Assembly (NCBI RefSeq): GCF_900111805.1
Contig: NZ_FOJN01000004.1
Span: 1-64,000, forward strand
DNA: 64,000 nt
Direction: 5' to 3'
Source: Rhodococcoides kroppenstedtii
Lineage (GTDB): Bacteria > Actinomycetota > Actinomycetes > Mycobacteriales > Mycobacteriaceae
Made by a program: the position numbers and the translations under genes. Under the pieces are notes generated by a model. That model saw only the letters and a list, made by a program, of their open reading frames with translations, ran no database searches and was not told the origin of the DNA. Shown in pieces: positions 43,020-53,048 of the stretch. Position 1 is the first letter of the stretch. Every line of letters starts with the position of its first letter.

Positions 43020-44030
43020 ATGCGAGTGTTCTTCTGCCGCAAATGCGGTCAGCAACTGTCCTTCGAGAACTCGATCTGTCTGTCCTGCGACAGTCGGCTC
43101 GGCTTCCACCTTCCCGGCCGGAGCATCCAGGTGCTCGGTGACGATCTGACCGTCACCGTCGACGGCACCGTGTGGGGCCGCTGCGCCAACATCAAACGGG
43201 CGCGGTGCAACTGGTTGGTCGACGTGTCGTCGGGTGCCACGCTGTGCGCGTCGTGCGCCCTCACCCGGACCCGTCCCGCCGACAGCGACACCGAGGCGAT
43301 GGCCGAGTTCGCCGCGGCCGAGACCGCCAAGCGCCGGGTGATCCTCGAACTCGACGAGCTGCACCTGCCCATCGAGGGGCGCGACGACAATCCGTCGGGC
43401 GGGCTCGCCTTCGACCTGCTGTCGAGCGCTCACCGCCACGTGATCACCGGCCACGCCAACGGGCTCATCACCCTCGATCTCGCCGAGAGCGACGACGCGC
43501 ACCGCGAGCAACTGCGGGTGTCGATGGACGAGCCCTACCGCACCCTCGTCGGCCACTTCCGACACGAGATCGGGCACTACTACCAGACGGTGCTCGTGGG
43601 CACCGGCGAGCACCGCGGGCGGTTCGAGGAACTCTTCGGCAACCCCGACGACGACTACCAGGCCGCTCTGGATCGGCACTACAGCGAGGGCGCGCCCGAC
43701 GGGTGGCGGAAGACCCACGTCTCGTCGTACGCCACGATGCACCCGTCCGAGGACTGGGCCGAGACGTTCGCGCACTACCTGCACATCCGGGACACGCTCG
43801 ACACCGCGGCGGCCTACGCTTTCGCCCCCGCCGGCTCGACGTTCGAGGCGCCGCTCGCCGGTGACGTCGGGTTCGACCGCATCATCGACTGGTGGCTCCC
43901 GCTCACCTGGGCGCTCAACCAGCTGAACCGGTCCATGGGGCACCAGGACCTGTACCCCTTCGTGCTCCCCGCGCGCGTGCTCGAGAAGATGCGATTCGTG
44001 CACAGTCTCGTCGTGCCCGAGGTCGTCTGA
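43020..44030 (+). CDS. Putative zinc-binding metallopeptidase with N-terminal zinc ribbon
   Basis: A 336-residue cytosolic protein. The N-terminal zinc ribbon has Cys6, Cys9, Cys20 and Cys23, and another CxxC pair follows near residues 78-81 (TLCASCAL). The catalytic motif HEIGHYY (His182, Glu183, His186) marks a gluzincin-like peptidase. SSYATMHPSEDWAETFAHYLHI further on likely supplies the third ligand. The protein matches a conserved family of zinc-ribbon putative metallopeptidases of unknown substrate. The ATG at 43020 starts immediately before the first Cys motif. It is convergent with the EAL gene. Confidence 0.9.
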   Translation: MRVFFCRKCGQQLSFENSICLSCDSRLGFHLPGRSIQVLGDDLTVTVDGTVWGRCANIKRARCNWLVDVSSGATLCASCALTRTRPADSDTEAMAEFAAAETAKRRVILELDELHLPIEGRDDNPSGGLAFDLLSSAHRHVITGHANGLITLDLAESDDAHREQLRVSMDEPYRTLVGHFRHEIGHYYQTVLVGTGEHRGRFEELFGNPDDDYQAALDRHYSEGAPDGWRKTHVSSYATMHPSEDWAETFAHYLHIRDTLDTAAAYAFAPAGSTFEAPLAGDVGFDRIIDWWLPLTWALNQLNRSMGHQDLYPFVLPARVLEKMRFVHSLVVPEVV

Positions 44031-44052
44031 CCCCGGGTACGGCGAGTCGGCG

Positions 44053-45399
44053 TCAGCTCCCGCTGCGCTCGGGTGGCAGCCGGGCCACGAGCGATCGCGC
44101 GCACTCGATGGTGAGCGTCGGGTCGTGGCTGAGGACGTAGTCGAAGCGCCGGTCCATGTCCGGGCCGCCGTCGCCGAGATCGCGCGCCGCGAGCACGGCG
44201 GAGAAGTGCGGTGACAGCACCACCACGTCCCACTCCTCGCGCAACGAATCCGACGCGGGCAGCCCCGCCCCGCGGATCTTCGGCGCGGGTTCGGTGCCCA
44301 TGTTCTCGGCGAGCGCGCCGACCAACGCCGCGTTCTGCGCCATCAGCTCCCACCGCCGGCCGGTGAGCGCCGTGAAGTGACGGATGTGTTGGAACGCGCC
44401 CATCATCAGGGCGGTCTGGCGGCTGTCGGTGGCCATCGACTCGAGGTTCTTGCTGATCTCGATGAGCAGGCGCTTGCTCGCCCGGCGTACGTCGAGGCCG
44501 CCGGCCGCCAGGTTGTACGGCGTGGACAACGGGGTCGCGCCCCGCGCCCGTGCGGTCCCGAACTCGAGCGGCGAGCCGACGGGACTGTCGCCGGAGAGCG
44601 ACGTCGTCGATCCGTAGAGCGGCCCCTCGCCCACCCGCGCGCCCATGGCCCGCGCGGCGAGCGCCGACGCCTCGTCGGTGATGCCCTCCGCCATGACGAT
44701 CGCACCGGTCCGCTCCACCTGGGCGGCGACGGCGTTGACGACGCGCGCGGTGAAGCGATTGGGGCGCGTCGCGAGCAACGTCCGATCGAGCTTGACGACG
44801 TCGGGCTCGAGGAGCGGGAGCAGGGCCAGCGATTCCGGCCGGACGCCGACGTGGTCGACGGCGATCGCCCACCCCAGTCGTCGCACCTCGGCGACGACGC
44901 GCATGAGGTGCGCCGGGCGCCGGATCAGGGCGGTCTCGTCGAACTGGAGGACCGCGCCGCCCGCGTCCTGATCGTGCAGGTCGGGCAGATCGGTGAGGGA
45001 ATCGGGATCGACGGCGATGAAGAGCGGCACCTCGCGGGGCTTGTCCTCGCGAGCGGCGGCGGCGAGCGCGCCGTTCCACCGCGCGGCGTCGAGATCCGGC
45101 GTCATACCCATCGCGCGCGCGGCGGAGGCGAGGGCGGCGGGATCGGCGAACGACGAGTCCGCGGGACCGCCGACGACGGCCTCGTACCCGACGATGGCAC
45201 CCGTCTGCAGATCGATGATGCGCTGGAACGACGTGTGCAGGCTGTCCGGACCGAGCAGCGAACTCAGGCCGTTCTCCGCGCGATCGGGGAACAGTGCCGA
45301 TGGCAGGTGTCGCTCGGCCGGCGCAGCCGGTAGATGTCGCTCGGCCGGCGCAGCCGGCAGGGGTCGCTGGGACTCCTGTCCCCGGTCGTCGACCACCAC
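44053..45399 (-). CDS. EAL-like domain protein with C-terminal DICT sensory domain
   Basis: A 448-residue cytosolic protein. Residues 50-285 form an EAL fold, but the catalytic set is degenerate. GYEAVVG replaces the EAL/ExLxR motif, VDHVG replaces DDFG, while KLDRTLL and MAEGI remain. It is therefore probably a c-di-GMP binder or an inactive scaffold rather than a phosphodiesterase. Residues 300-440 match a DICT domain, linked to light or second-messenger sensing. The N-terminus has two copies of a nine-residue repeat (RHLPAAPAE). The start is a GTG at 45399. Confidence 0.82.
   Translation of the reverse strand: MVVDDRGQESQRPLPAAPAERHLPAAPAERHLPSALFPDRAENGLSSLLGPDSLHTSFQRIIDLQTGAIVGYEAVVGGPADSSFADPAALASAARAMGMTPDLDAARWNGALAAAAREDKPREVPLFIAVDPDSLTDLPDLHDQDAGGAVLQFDETALIRRPAHLMRVVAEVRRLGWAIAVDHVGVRPESLALLPLLEPDVVKLDRTLLATRPNRFTARVVNAVAAQVERTGAIVMAEGITDEASALAARAMGARVGEGPLYGSTTSLSGDSPVGSPLEFGTARARGATPLSTPYNLAAGGLDVRRASKRLLIEISKNLESMATDSRQTALMMGAFQHIRHFTALTGRRWELMAQNAALVGALAENMGTEPAPKIRGAGLPASDSLREEWDVVVLSPHFSAVLAARDLGDGGPDMDRRFDYVLSHDPTLTIECARSLVARLPPERSGS
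45304..45357. repeat. 27-bp in-frame tandem duplication in the EAL-DICT gene
   Basis: Units 45304-45330 and 45331-45357 differ at three bases, and a partial third unit follows. They encode the repeated nine residues RHLPAAPAE near the N-terminus and keep the frame. Confidence 0.85.
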
Positions 45400-45582
45400 G
45401 GCGTCAGGCCTTTCTCTCGTGCACGCGCCCGTAGGCAGCGTTCGGTGACCCGTGACCGTCGCCGTGGCTTGACCTCGATCTCGTGTGACCCGCCACGGTA
45501 CCCGACTGGCGACGATGTCCTCGTCTGTGTGTTAATGACGGAACCCGAGACAGTTCGAGACCGACAGGGATGGTTCACGCTC

Positions 45583-46530
45583 ATGGGAGTTCGTCGTACG
45601 CCCGGTTCCGTGGTGCGAGCAGCGGTCGGTGCCGTCGTCGTCACCGCCGGCCTGATCGCCACCGCGGCTCCGGCCGCCGCTGCGCCGCTGTGGCCCGGCG
45701 GCCCCGACATCTCGCTGCCCGGCCTGCCGCCGGCGCCCGAGCTGCCGACTCTGCCCGGACTGCCCGCACCGCCGTCGCTGCCGACCGTCCCGCAGCTGCC
45801 CGCCCCGCCCCAGCGCGGCCCGGCGAACTTCGCCACCCCCGCGGTGAACCCGTCGGCCGGTGAGGTGGTCGGCATCGCGCAGCCGGTGATCCTGCGGTTC
45901 TCCGCGCCGATCGCCGACCGCGCCGTCGCGGAACGCGCGATCGACGTCACCACGTCCGCGGGCGACGTCCCCGGCCGGTTCTTCTGGTTCTCCGACCGTC
46001 AGGTGCGGTGGCGGCCGGACGCCTTCTGGCCGGCCAACACCGACGTGACCGTCCGCGCGGGCGACCTCACGAGCACGTTCACCGTCGGCGACGCGATCGT
46101 GACGACGGCCGACGACGCCACCAAGACGATCACCGTGACGCGGAACGGCGCCGTCGTGCGCACCATGCCGACGTCGATGGGCAAGCCCGGCCACGAGACC
46201 CCCAACGGCACCTACGTCATCGGCGAGCGCTACCGCGACATGTACATGGACTCGTCCACCTACGGTGTGCCCGTCGACGCCCCCGAGGGCTACCGGACGT
46301 ACGTCGAGTACGCCACGCGGATGTCGAACAGCGGGATCTTCGTGCACGCGGCCCCGTGGTCGGTGGGCAGCCAGGGCGTCGCGAACGTCAGCCACGGGTG
46401 CCTGAACGTCAGCACCGAGGACGCGAAATGGTTCTACGAGACCGTGCAGAAGGGCGATCCGGTGATCGTGCAGAACACCGCCGGAGGCGTCCTGAGCGGG
46501 TACGACGGCCTGGGCGACTGGCAACTGTAG
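45583..46530 (+). CDS. Secreted L,D-transpeptidase (YkuD family)
   Basis: A 315-residue exported cell-wall enzyme. The signal sequence (RRTPGSVVRAAVGAVVV to ATAAPAAAA) is followed by a Pro/Leu-rich linker (about 38-75), an Ig-like domain (about 85-165) and a YkuD catalytic domain with SHGCLNVS (His271, Cys273). It makes 3-3 crosslinks in peptidoglycan. PTSMGKPGHETPNGTYVIG is the usual start of the YkuD barrel. An ATG at 45535 would add 16 residues. The ATG at 45583 gives the cleaner signal peptide, but neither has a strong ribosome binding site. It is divergent from the EAL gene. Confidence 0.93.
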   Translation: MGVRRTPGSVVRAAVGAVVVTAGLIATAAPAAAAPLWPGGPDISLPGLPPAPELPTLPGLPAPPSLPTVPQLPAPPQRGPANFATPAVNPSAGEVVGIAQPVILRFSAPIADRAVAERAIDVTTSAGDVPGRFFWFSDRQVRWRPDAFWPANTDVTVRAGDLTSTFTVGDAIVTTADDATKTITVTRNGAVVRTMPTSMGKPGHETPNGTYVIGERYRDMYMDSSTYGVPVDAPEGYRTYVEYATRMSNSGIFVHAAPWSVGSQGVANVSHGCLNVSTEDAKWFYETVQKGDPVIVQNTAGGVLSGYDGLGDWQL

Positions 46531-46594
46531 AACCGCCACGGTCCGGACAGGCGCGGATCCATTCGTGTTCACCATTCGTTCGCTTTCTCTAGGC

Positions 46595-46600
46595 TAATGT
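46595..46600 (+). promoter_or_regulatory. -10 box for a probably leaderless ugpA
   Basis: TAATGT ends seven bases before the GTG at 46608, and a TTCACC at 46568 could contribute as a poor -35. No ribosome binding site is visible between box and start. A transcript beginning at the GTG is inferred. Confidence 0.4.
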
Positions 46601-46607
46601 CCCATCG

Positions 46608-47606
46608 GTGACCGCACTCCTCCCTCGACGGACGGCCTCCCGGCCCCCTCGGCGACCGATCGGTCGGAGCCGTCCCGTCGTGCAGCGGACGCTGCCGGAA
46701 CTCCCTCCGGCGCAACGCTCTTTCCTGCGTCGACCCTGGCGGGACTACGCCCTGTTCCTCGTCCTGGTGGGGCCGAACCTGGTGCTGCTGGGTGTCTTCA
46801 CCTACCGGCCGCTGGTGGACAACATCCGGCTGTCGTTCTTCGACTGGAACATCAGCTCGCCCACCTCGACGTTCATCGGGCTCGCGAACTACCGCGAGTG
46901 GTGGGGACGGAGCGACACCTGGCAGATCGTGTCCAACACCGTGATCTTCACGATCGCGGCCGTGGCGGGCAGCATGCTGTTGGGTCTCGTCCTGGCCATG
47001 CTGCTGGATCGGAAGCTCCGGGGCCGCAACGTGGTTCGCTCCGCCGTGTTCGCGCCGTTCGTCATCTCGGGCGCCGCGATCGGTGTCGCCTTCCAGTTCG
47101 TCTTCGATCCGAACTTCGGGTTGATCCAGGATCTGATGCGGCGCATCGGGTTCGAGAACGTCCCGGATTTCTACCAGAGTCCCGGCTGGGCGTTGTTCAT
47201 GGTCACCGTGACCTATCTGTGGAAGAACCTGGGCTACGCCTTCGTCATCTATCTCGCTGCGCTGCAGGGCCTTCGGCAGGATCTGAGCGAGGCCGCGCAG
47301 ATCGACGGTGCGAGCCGCTGGACCACCTTCCGCAAGGTCACGTTGCCGCAACTGCGGCCCACCACGTTCTTCCTGTCGATCACCGTCATGCTGAACTCGC
47401 TGCAGGTCTTCGACATCATCAACGTGATGACGCGCGGTGGCCCGCTGGGCACCGGCACCACCACGATGGTCTATCAGGTGTACGAGGAGTCGTTCCGCAA
47501 CTTCCGCGCCGGATACGGGGCCACCGTCGCCACCGTCATGTTCCTGGTGTTGCTGGTCATCACCGTGTTGCAAGTTCGAGTCATGGATCGAGGTGACGCC
47601 CGATGA
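46608..47606 (+). CDS. ugpA: ABC transporter permease, UgpA type
   Basis: A 332-residue inner-membrane permease of the carbohydrate-uptake-1 family with six membrane helices. The cytosolic coupling motif EAAQIDGASRWTTFRKVTLPQL (EAA loop) is intact. The first 45 residues are a basic cytosolic tail. Order and neighbours (permease, permease, binding protein, ATPase) equal mycobacterial ugpAEBC, which imports glycerophosphodiesters such as glycerophosphocholine. The substrate is inferred from gene order, since sugar transporters look similar. Its stop overlaps the ugpE start by 4 bp. Confidence 0.88.
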   Translation: MTALLPRRTASRPPRRPIGRSRPVVQRTLPELPPAQRSFLRRPWRDYALFLVLVGPNLVLLGVFTYRPLVDNIRLSFFDWNISSPTSTFIGLANYREWWGRSDTWQIVSNTVIFTIAAVAGSMLLGLVLAMLLDRKLRGRNVVRSAVFAPFVISGAAIGVAFQFVFDPNFGLIQDLMRRIGFENVPDFYQSPGWALFMVTVTYLWKNLGYAFVIYLAALQGLRQDLSEAAQIDGASRWTTFRKVTLPQLRPTTFFLSITVMLNSLQVFDIINVMTRGGPLGTGTTTMVYQVYEESFRNFRAGYGATVATVMFLVLLVITVLQVRVMDRGDAR

Positions 47607-48469
47607 CCACCACCGCGGTTCCGCCGGCGCAGCTCGACGCGGACCGGCGTCGGCGGCTCTCGAGCCTGTTCGGGTACGCCGCCATGGTCGTCGTCATCGT
47701 CATCATCGGGCTGCCGCTGTTCTGGATCCTCGTCACCTCGTTCAAGGAACGCGGCGACATCTACGTGCAGCCGTCCATCTGGTGGCCCAGCGTGTTCCGG
47801 CCGGAGAACTACGTCGACGCGACCTCGACGGTGCCGTTCTGGACGTTCCTGAAGAACTCGCTGATCATCACCAGCATTCTCGCCGTCGTGAAGTTCGTCC
47901 TCGGTGTGCTCAGTGCCTACGGACTGGTGTTCCTGCGCTTTCCGGGCAAGACGATCGTGTTCCTCGTCATCATCGCCGCGCTGATGGTGCCGAACCAGAT
48001 CACCGTCATCTCCAACTACGCTCTGGTCGCACAGTTGGGGTGGCGTAACACGTTCCAAGGCATCATCGTGCCGCTGGCCGGCGTCGCCTTCGGCACGTTC
48101 CTCATGCGGAATCACTTCCTGTCCATTCCGCAGGAGATCATCGAGGCCGCGCGCATGGACGCCGCCGGTCCCGTGCGATTGCTCTTCCGAGTGGTACTGC
48201 CGCTGTCCGGGCCGACCATGGTGGCGTTCGCGACGATCACCGTGGTCAACGAGTGGAACGAGTACCTCTGGCCGTTCCTGATGTCCGACGATTCCTCCGT
48301 CGCACCGCTGCCGGTGGGGCTCACCCAGCTGCAGAACAACGACGGCGTGACCAACTGGGGGCCGGTGATGGCCGGCACCGTGCTCACGATGATCCCCATC
48401 CTGATCGTGTTCCTCGCCCTCCAGCGGCACATGATCAAGGGTCTGACCTCCGGCGCCGTCAAGGGCTGA
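47603..48469 (+). CDS. ugpE: ABC transporter permease, UgpE type
   Basis: A 288-residue second permease of the importer, with six helices and the EAA loop EIIEAARMDAAGPVRLLFRVVLPL. The conserved N-terminal helix and KSF-like segment (ILVTSFKERGDIYVQPSIWWPS) fit the MalG/UgpE side. The ATG overlaps the ugpA TGA. The binding protein gene follows after 41 bp. It would form the heterodimeric channel with UgpA. Confidence 0.88.
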   Translation: MTTTAVPPAQLDADRRRRLSSLFGYAAMVVVIVIIGLPLFWILVTSFKERGDIYVQPSIWWPSVFRPENYVDATSTVPFWTFLKNSLIITSILAVVKFVLGVLSAYGLVFLRFPGKTIVFLVIIAALMVPNQITVISNYALVAQLGWRNTFQGIIVPLAGVAFGTFLMRNHFLSIPQEIIEAARMDAAGPVRLLFRVVLPLSGPTMVAFATITVVNEWNEYLWPFLMSDDSSVAPLPVGLTQLQNNDGVTNWGPVMAGTVLTMIPILIVFLALQRHMIKGLTSGAVKG

Positions 48470-48510
48470 CCGGCCTTCCTCTCGCGCACACCACCAACAC
48501 AGGAGTCGAC

Positions 48511-49839
48511 ATGCATCTCTCTCGTCGGGGTTTCCTCGGAGCCGCCGGAGCGGCGGGCGCCGTCGCGGCGAGCGCCGCCCTCACCGCTTGTGCAGGAACG
48601 AGTTCCACGTCGTCGCCCGGCTCGGGCTCCGGTGGGGACGCGAACACGATCACCTTCTGGTCGTCGCACCCCGGTAGCTCGAAGGACGTCGAGAACGAGC
48701 TGATCTCGCGCTTCCAGGCCGCCAACCCGGACCTGACGGTCCAGATGATCGACGGCGGCAAGAACTACGAGGAGATCGCGCAGAAGTTCAACGCCGCGCT
48801 TTCCGGCGGCTCGCTGCCCGACGTCGTCCTGCTCTCGGACGTCTGGTGGTTCAACTTCGCTCTGCTGGGCGCGATCTCGCCGCTGGACGACCTGTTCTCG
48901 CAGGCGGGGGTGAACACGAGCGAGTACGTGGACTCGCTGGTGGCCGACTACAACTGGAACGACAAGACCTGGGCGCTGCCCTACGCGCGGTCGACCCCGC
49001 TGTTCTACTACAACAAGGACGTCTGGTCGGCCGCCGGACTGCCCGACCGCGGTCCCGCCACCTGGCAGGAATTCGACCAGTGGGGCCCGGAACTGCAGCG
49101 GGTGGTCGGCAACGGCAAGCTCGCGCACGGGTGGGGCAACGCCGAGGACTACCTCGGCTGGACCTACGAGGGACCGATCTGGACCTTCGGCGGCAGCTAC
49201 TCCGACCAGTTCGACCTGAAGTTCACCGACGAGCGCACCATCGCCGCCGGCAACTTCCTCAAGGAGATGATCCACACCAAGAAGTACGCGGCCGTCTCCA
49301 ACGACATCGCCAACGACTTCGGTGCGGGGCTGCTCGCCTCGACCATCGCCTCCACCGGCGACCTGTCCGGTATCACCGCGAACGCCAAGTTCGACTTCGG
49401 CACCGCCTTCCTGCCGGCCGAGCCCGGAACCCCCGGATGCCCCACCGGCGGAGCGGGTCTGGCGATTCCGGCGAACATTCCGGACGAGCGCAAGATCAAC
49501 GCCCTCAAGTTCATCGACTTCGTCACCAACACCGAGTCGACGGTCTACTTCTCGCAGAACGTCGGCTACATGCCGGTGCGCAAGGCCGCCGCGAGCGATC
49601 CGTCCGAGGTGGCCTTCCTCGAGCAGAACCCGCGCTCGCGGACGGCGGTGGACCAGCTCTCGCGCACCCGCTCGCAGGACTACGCCCGCGTGTTCGTCCC
49701 CGGCGGCGACAAGATCATCGGGACCGGCCTCGAGCAGATCGCCCTGCAGAACGCGGACGTCGCCTCGACGTTCAGCGGCATGCAGGATCAGTTGCAGCAG
49801 ATCATCGATCGCCAGATCACGCCCAAGCTGCCCAAGTAA
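48511..49839 (+). CDS. ugpB: Extracellular solute-binding lipoprotein, UgpB type
   Basis: A 442-residue substrate-binding protein. The signal peptide combines a twin-arginine-like SRRGFLG with the lipobox LTAC (Cys27), so it may be a Tat-exported lipoprotein. The mature part begins ITFWSSHPGSSKDVENEL, typical of family 1 binding proteins. Aromatic residues in WWFNFALLG and YEGPIWTFGGSYSD could line the ligand site. In mycobacteria UgpB binds glycerophosphocholine and other glycerophosphodiesters. AGGAG six bases before the ATG fixes the start. It is not preceded by any regulator gene. Confidence 0.9.
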   Translation: MHLSRRGFLGAAGAAGAVAASAALTACAGTSSTSSPGSGSGGDANTITFWSSHPGSSKDVENELISRFQAANPDLTVQMIDGGKNYEEIAQKFNAALSGGSLPDVVLLSDVWWFNFALLGAISPLDDLFSQAGVNTSEYVDSLVADYNWNDKTWALPYARSTPLFYYNKDVWSAAGLPDRGPATWQEFDQWGPELQRVVGNGKLAHGWGNAEDYLGWTYEGPIWTFGGSYSDQFDLKFTDERTIAAGNFLKEMIHTKKYAAVSNDIANDFGAGLLASTIASTGDLSGITANAKFDFGTAFLPAEPGTPGCPTGGAGLAIPANIPDERKINALKFIDFVTNTESTVYFSQNVGYMPVRKAAASDPSEVAFLEQNPRSRTAVDQLSRTRSQDYARVFVPGGDKIIGTGLEQIALQNADVASTFSGMQDQLQQIIDRQITPKLPK

Positions 49840-49857
49840 GGAACGGGACCCACCATC

Positions 49858-50940
<1,083 letters not shown>

Positions 50941-50944
50941 GCGC

Positions 50945-51003
50945 GTGTGCGGCCCGGCGCCGAGGCCGACGGGATTCCGCCGGCGTCGACGCCGAGGCGC
51001 ACG
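50945..51003. repeat. 59-bp palindromic intergenic element, copy B
   Basis: The outer arms are GTGTGCGGCCCGGCG and CGCCGAGGCGCACG around GACGGGATTCCG. It is the ungapped partner of 31464-31522 (46 of 59 bases). It lies between the convergent ugpC and M13 peptidase genes and may act as a two-way terminator. Confidence 0.7.
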
Positions 51004-51015
51004 ATTCGCTCGGAA

Positions 51016-52995
51016 TCACCAGATGCGTACGCGCTCGGCCGGATCGAGATACAGAGCGTCGCCCTCGGTCACCCCGAACGCCTCGTGGAAGCTGTCGAGG
51101 TTGCGCACCACGCCGTTGCAGCGGAACTCCGGGGGCGAGTGCGGATCGATGGACAGCCGGCGCAGGGCCTCGGCGTCACGAGCCTTCGTGCGCCACACCT
51201 GCGCCCAGCCGAAGAACACCCGCTGCAGCCCCGACAGTCCGTCGATCTCCGGTGCCTCGCGGCCCTCGAGCGAGATGCGGTAGGCCTCGACCGCGATGGA
51301 CAGGCCCCCGAGGTCGCCGATGTTCTCGCCGATCGTGAACTTGCCGTTGACGTGATGGCCGGGCAGGGCCTTCGGCTCGAAAGCGTCGTACTGCTCGATC
51401 AACGCCGTGGTGCGCGTGCCGAATTCGGAACGGTCGCTGTCGGTCCACCAGTCCACCAGGTTGCCGTCCCCGTCGTACTTCGCCCCCTGATCGTCGAAAC
51501 CGTGGCCGATCTCGTGCCCGATCACCGCGCCGATCCCGCCGTAGTTGGCGGCGTCGTCGGCCTCGGGATCGAAGAACGGGGGCTGCAGAATCGCGGCGGG
51601 GAAGACGATCTCGTTCATGCCGGGGTTGTAGTAGGCGTTGACGGTCTGCGGGGTCATGAACCACTCCCCGCGGTCGACCGGACCGCCGAGCTTGCCCAGA
51701 TCGCGTCGGTACTCGAACTCGTACCCGCGGCGGTAGTTGCCGACAGGGTCCGCGGCGTCGATCTCGAGTGCGGAGTAGTCCCGCCAGGTGTCGGGGTAGC
51801 CGATCTTCGGGGTGAAGCGGTCGAGCTTGGCCAGGGCGGCGGTGCGGGTCTCCGGGCTCATCCACTCGAGGTCGGTGATGTTGCGTCGGTACGCCTCGAC
51901 CAGATTGGCCACGAGGTCCTGCATCCGCGCCTTCGACTCCGGCGGGAAGTGCCGCTCCACGTACAGTTTTCCGACGGCCTCGCCCATCAGGTCCTGCACC
52001 AGCGACACCCCGCGCTTCCATCGTTCGCGGTTCTCCTCCGTACCGGTGAGCGTGCGGCCGTAGAAGTCGAAGTTCTCGTCGACGAGGCCCGCAGTGAGAT
52101 ACGGCGCCCGCGAGTGGACGATGCGCCACGTGGCCCACGCCTTCCACTCGTCGAGGCTGCGATCGGACCACTCCTGCGCGAACGTGGTGACGAACGACGG
52201 CTGGCGCACCACCACCTCGGCCCACTGCTCTGTCGTGGCTCCGGTACCGGACACCCATGCGTCCCAGTCGAATCCGGGTGCTTCGGCGGTCAGGTCGGCC
52301 CATGTGCGCAGGTTGTAGGAGAGCTCGGCGTCGCGCCGCTTCACCACGTCCCAGTGCCCGGCGGCCACCGCGGTCTCGACGTCGAGCACGGTGGCGGCGT
52401 CGTCGGACACGCCGGCGAGAGAGAACATGCGTCCGATGTGGGCGACGTACTTCTCCCGTAGCTCGGCGTGCTCGTCGCCGCGGTAGTAGGACTCGTCGGG
52501 CAGCCCGAGACCGGACTGCGTCACGTGCATCAGATAGCGGTCGGACTGCTTGGAGTCGGTGTCCACGTAGTGCGCCAGTGCGCCGCCGACACCGGTGCGC
52601 GCCAGCCCGCCGAGGACCCGGGCCAGGGTCTCGCGGTCCGCCGCAGCCGCGACCGCCGCGAGTTCGTCGGCGATCGGCGAGATGCCCGCGGCCTCGATAG
52701 CCTCGGCGTCCATGAAGGCGGCGTAGAGGTCACCGATCTTCGCGGCGTCGCTGCCCGGCGCCGGGTTCGACGCCGCGCACTCGGTCACGATGTCGCGGAC
52801 GTGTTCCTCGGCGCGGTCGTACAGGGTGCGGAACGCACCGTCGACGGCTCGATCCGCGGGGATCTCGTATTCGGCGAGCCACCGTCCGTTGACGTGCTCG
52901 AACAGGTCGTCCTGCGCACGGGTGGACGGGTCGACCCAGGCCAGGTCGAGGCCGGACGGGCGGGATTCGCGGATGGGGGACTCTGCCGTGGTCAT
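51016..52995 (-). CDS. M13 family metallopeptidase (PepO/neprilysin-like, Zmp1-like)
   Basis: A 659-residue zinc endopeptidase. The zinc site is HEIGHGFDDQG (His494, Glu495, His498), with the third ligand in GENIGDLGG. Substrate-binding NAYYNPGMNEIVFPA is present. The length matches mycobacterial Zmp1 (about 660). There is no signal peptide; Zmp1 is similarly exported by an unclear route. Two ATGs exist (53004, 52995); the second is used here. It is convergent with ugpC and about 53 bp past the MarR gene stop. Confidence 0.94.
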   Translation of the reverse strand: MTTAESPIRESRPSGLDLAWVDPSTRAQDDLFEHVNGRWLAEYEIPADRAVDGAFRTLYDRAEEHVRDIVTECAASNPAPGSDAAKIGDLYAAFMDAEAIEAAGISPIADELAAVAAAADRETLARVLGGLARTGVGGALAHYVDTDSKQSDRYLMHVTQSGLGLPDESYYRGDEHAELREKYVAHIGRMFSLAGVSDDAATVLDVETAVAAGHWDVVKRRDAELSYNLRTWADLTAEAPGFDWDAWVSGTGATTEQWAEVVVRQPSFVTTFAQEWSDRSLDEWKAWATWRIVHSRAPYLTAGLVDENFDFYGRTLTGTEENRERWKRGVSLVQDLMGEAVGKLYVERHFPPESKARMQDLVANLVEAYRRNITDLEWMSPETRTAALAKLDRFTPKIGYPDTWRDYSALEIDAADPVGNYRRGYEFEYRRDLGKLGGPVDRGEWFMTPQTVNAYYNPGMNEIVFPAAILQPPFFDPEADDAANYGGIGAVIGHEIGHGFDDQGAKYDGDGNLVDWWTDSDRSEFGTRTTALIEQYDAFEPKALPGHHVNGKFTIGENIGDLGGLSIAVEAYRISLEGREAPEIDGLSGLQRVFFGWAQVWRTKARDAEALRRLSIDPHSPPEFRCNGVVRNLDSFHEAFGVTEGDALYLDPAERVRIW

Positions 52996-53048
52996 GGTCC
53001 CCATCCTGCCCAAACCCGGCGGGCGCCGCACGGGGCACCGGTCGGTGT

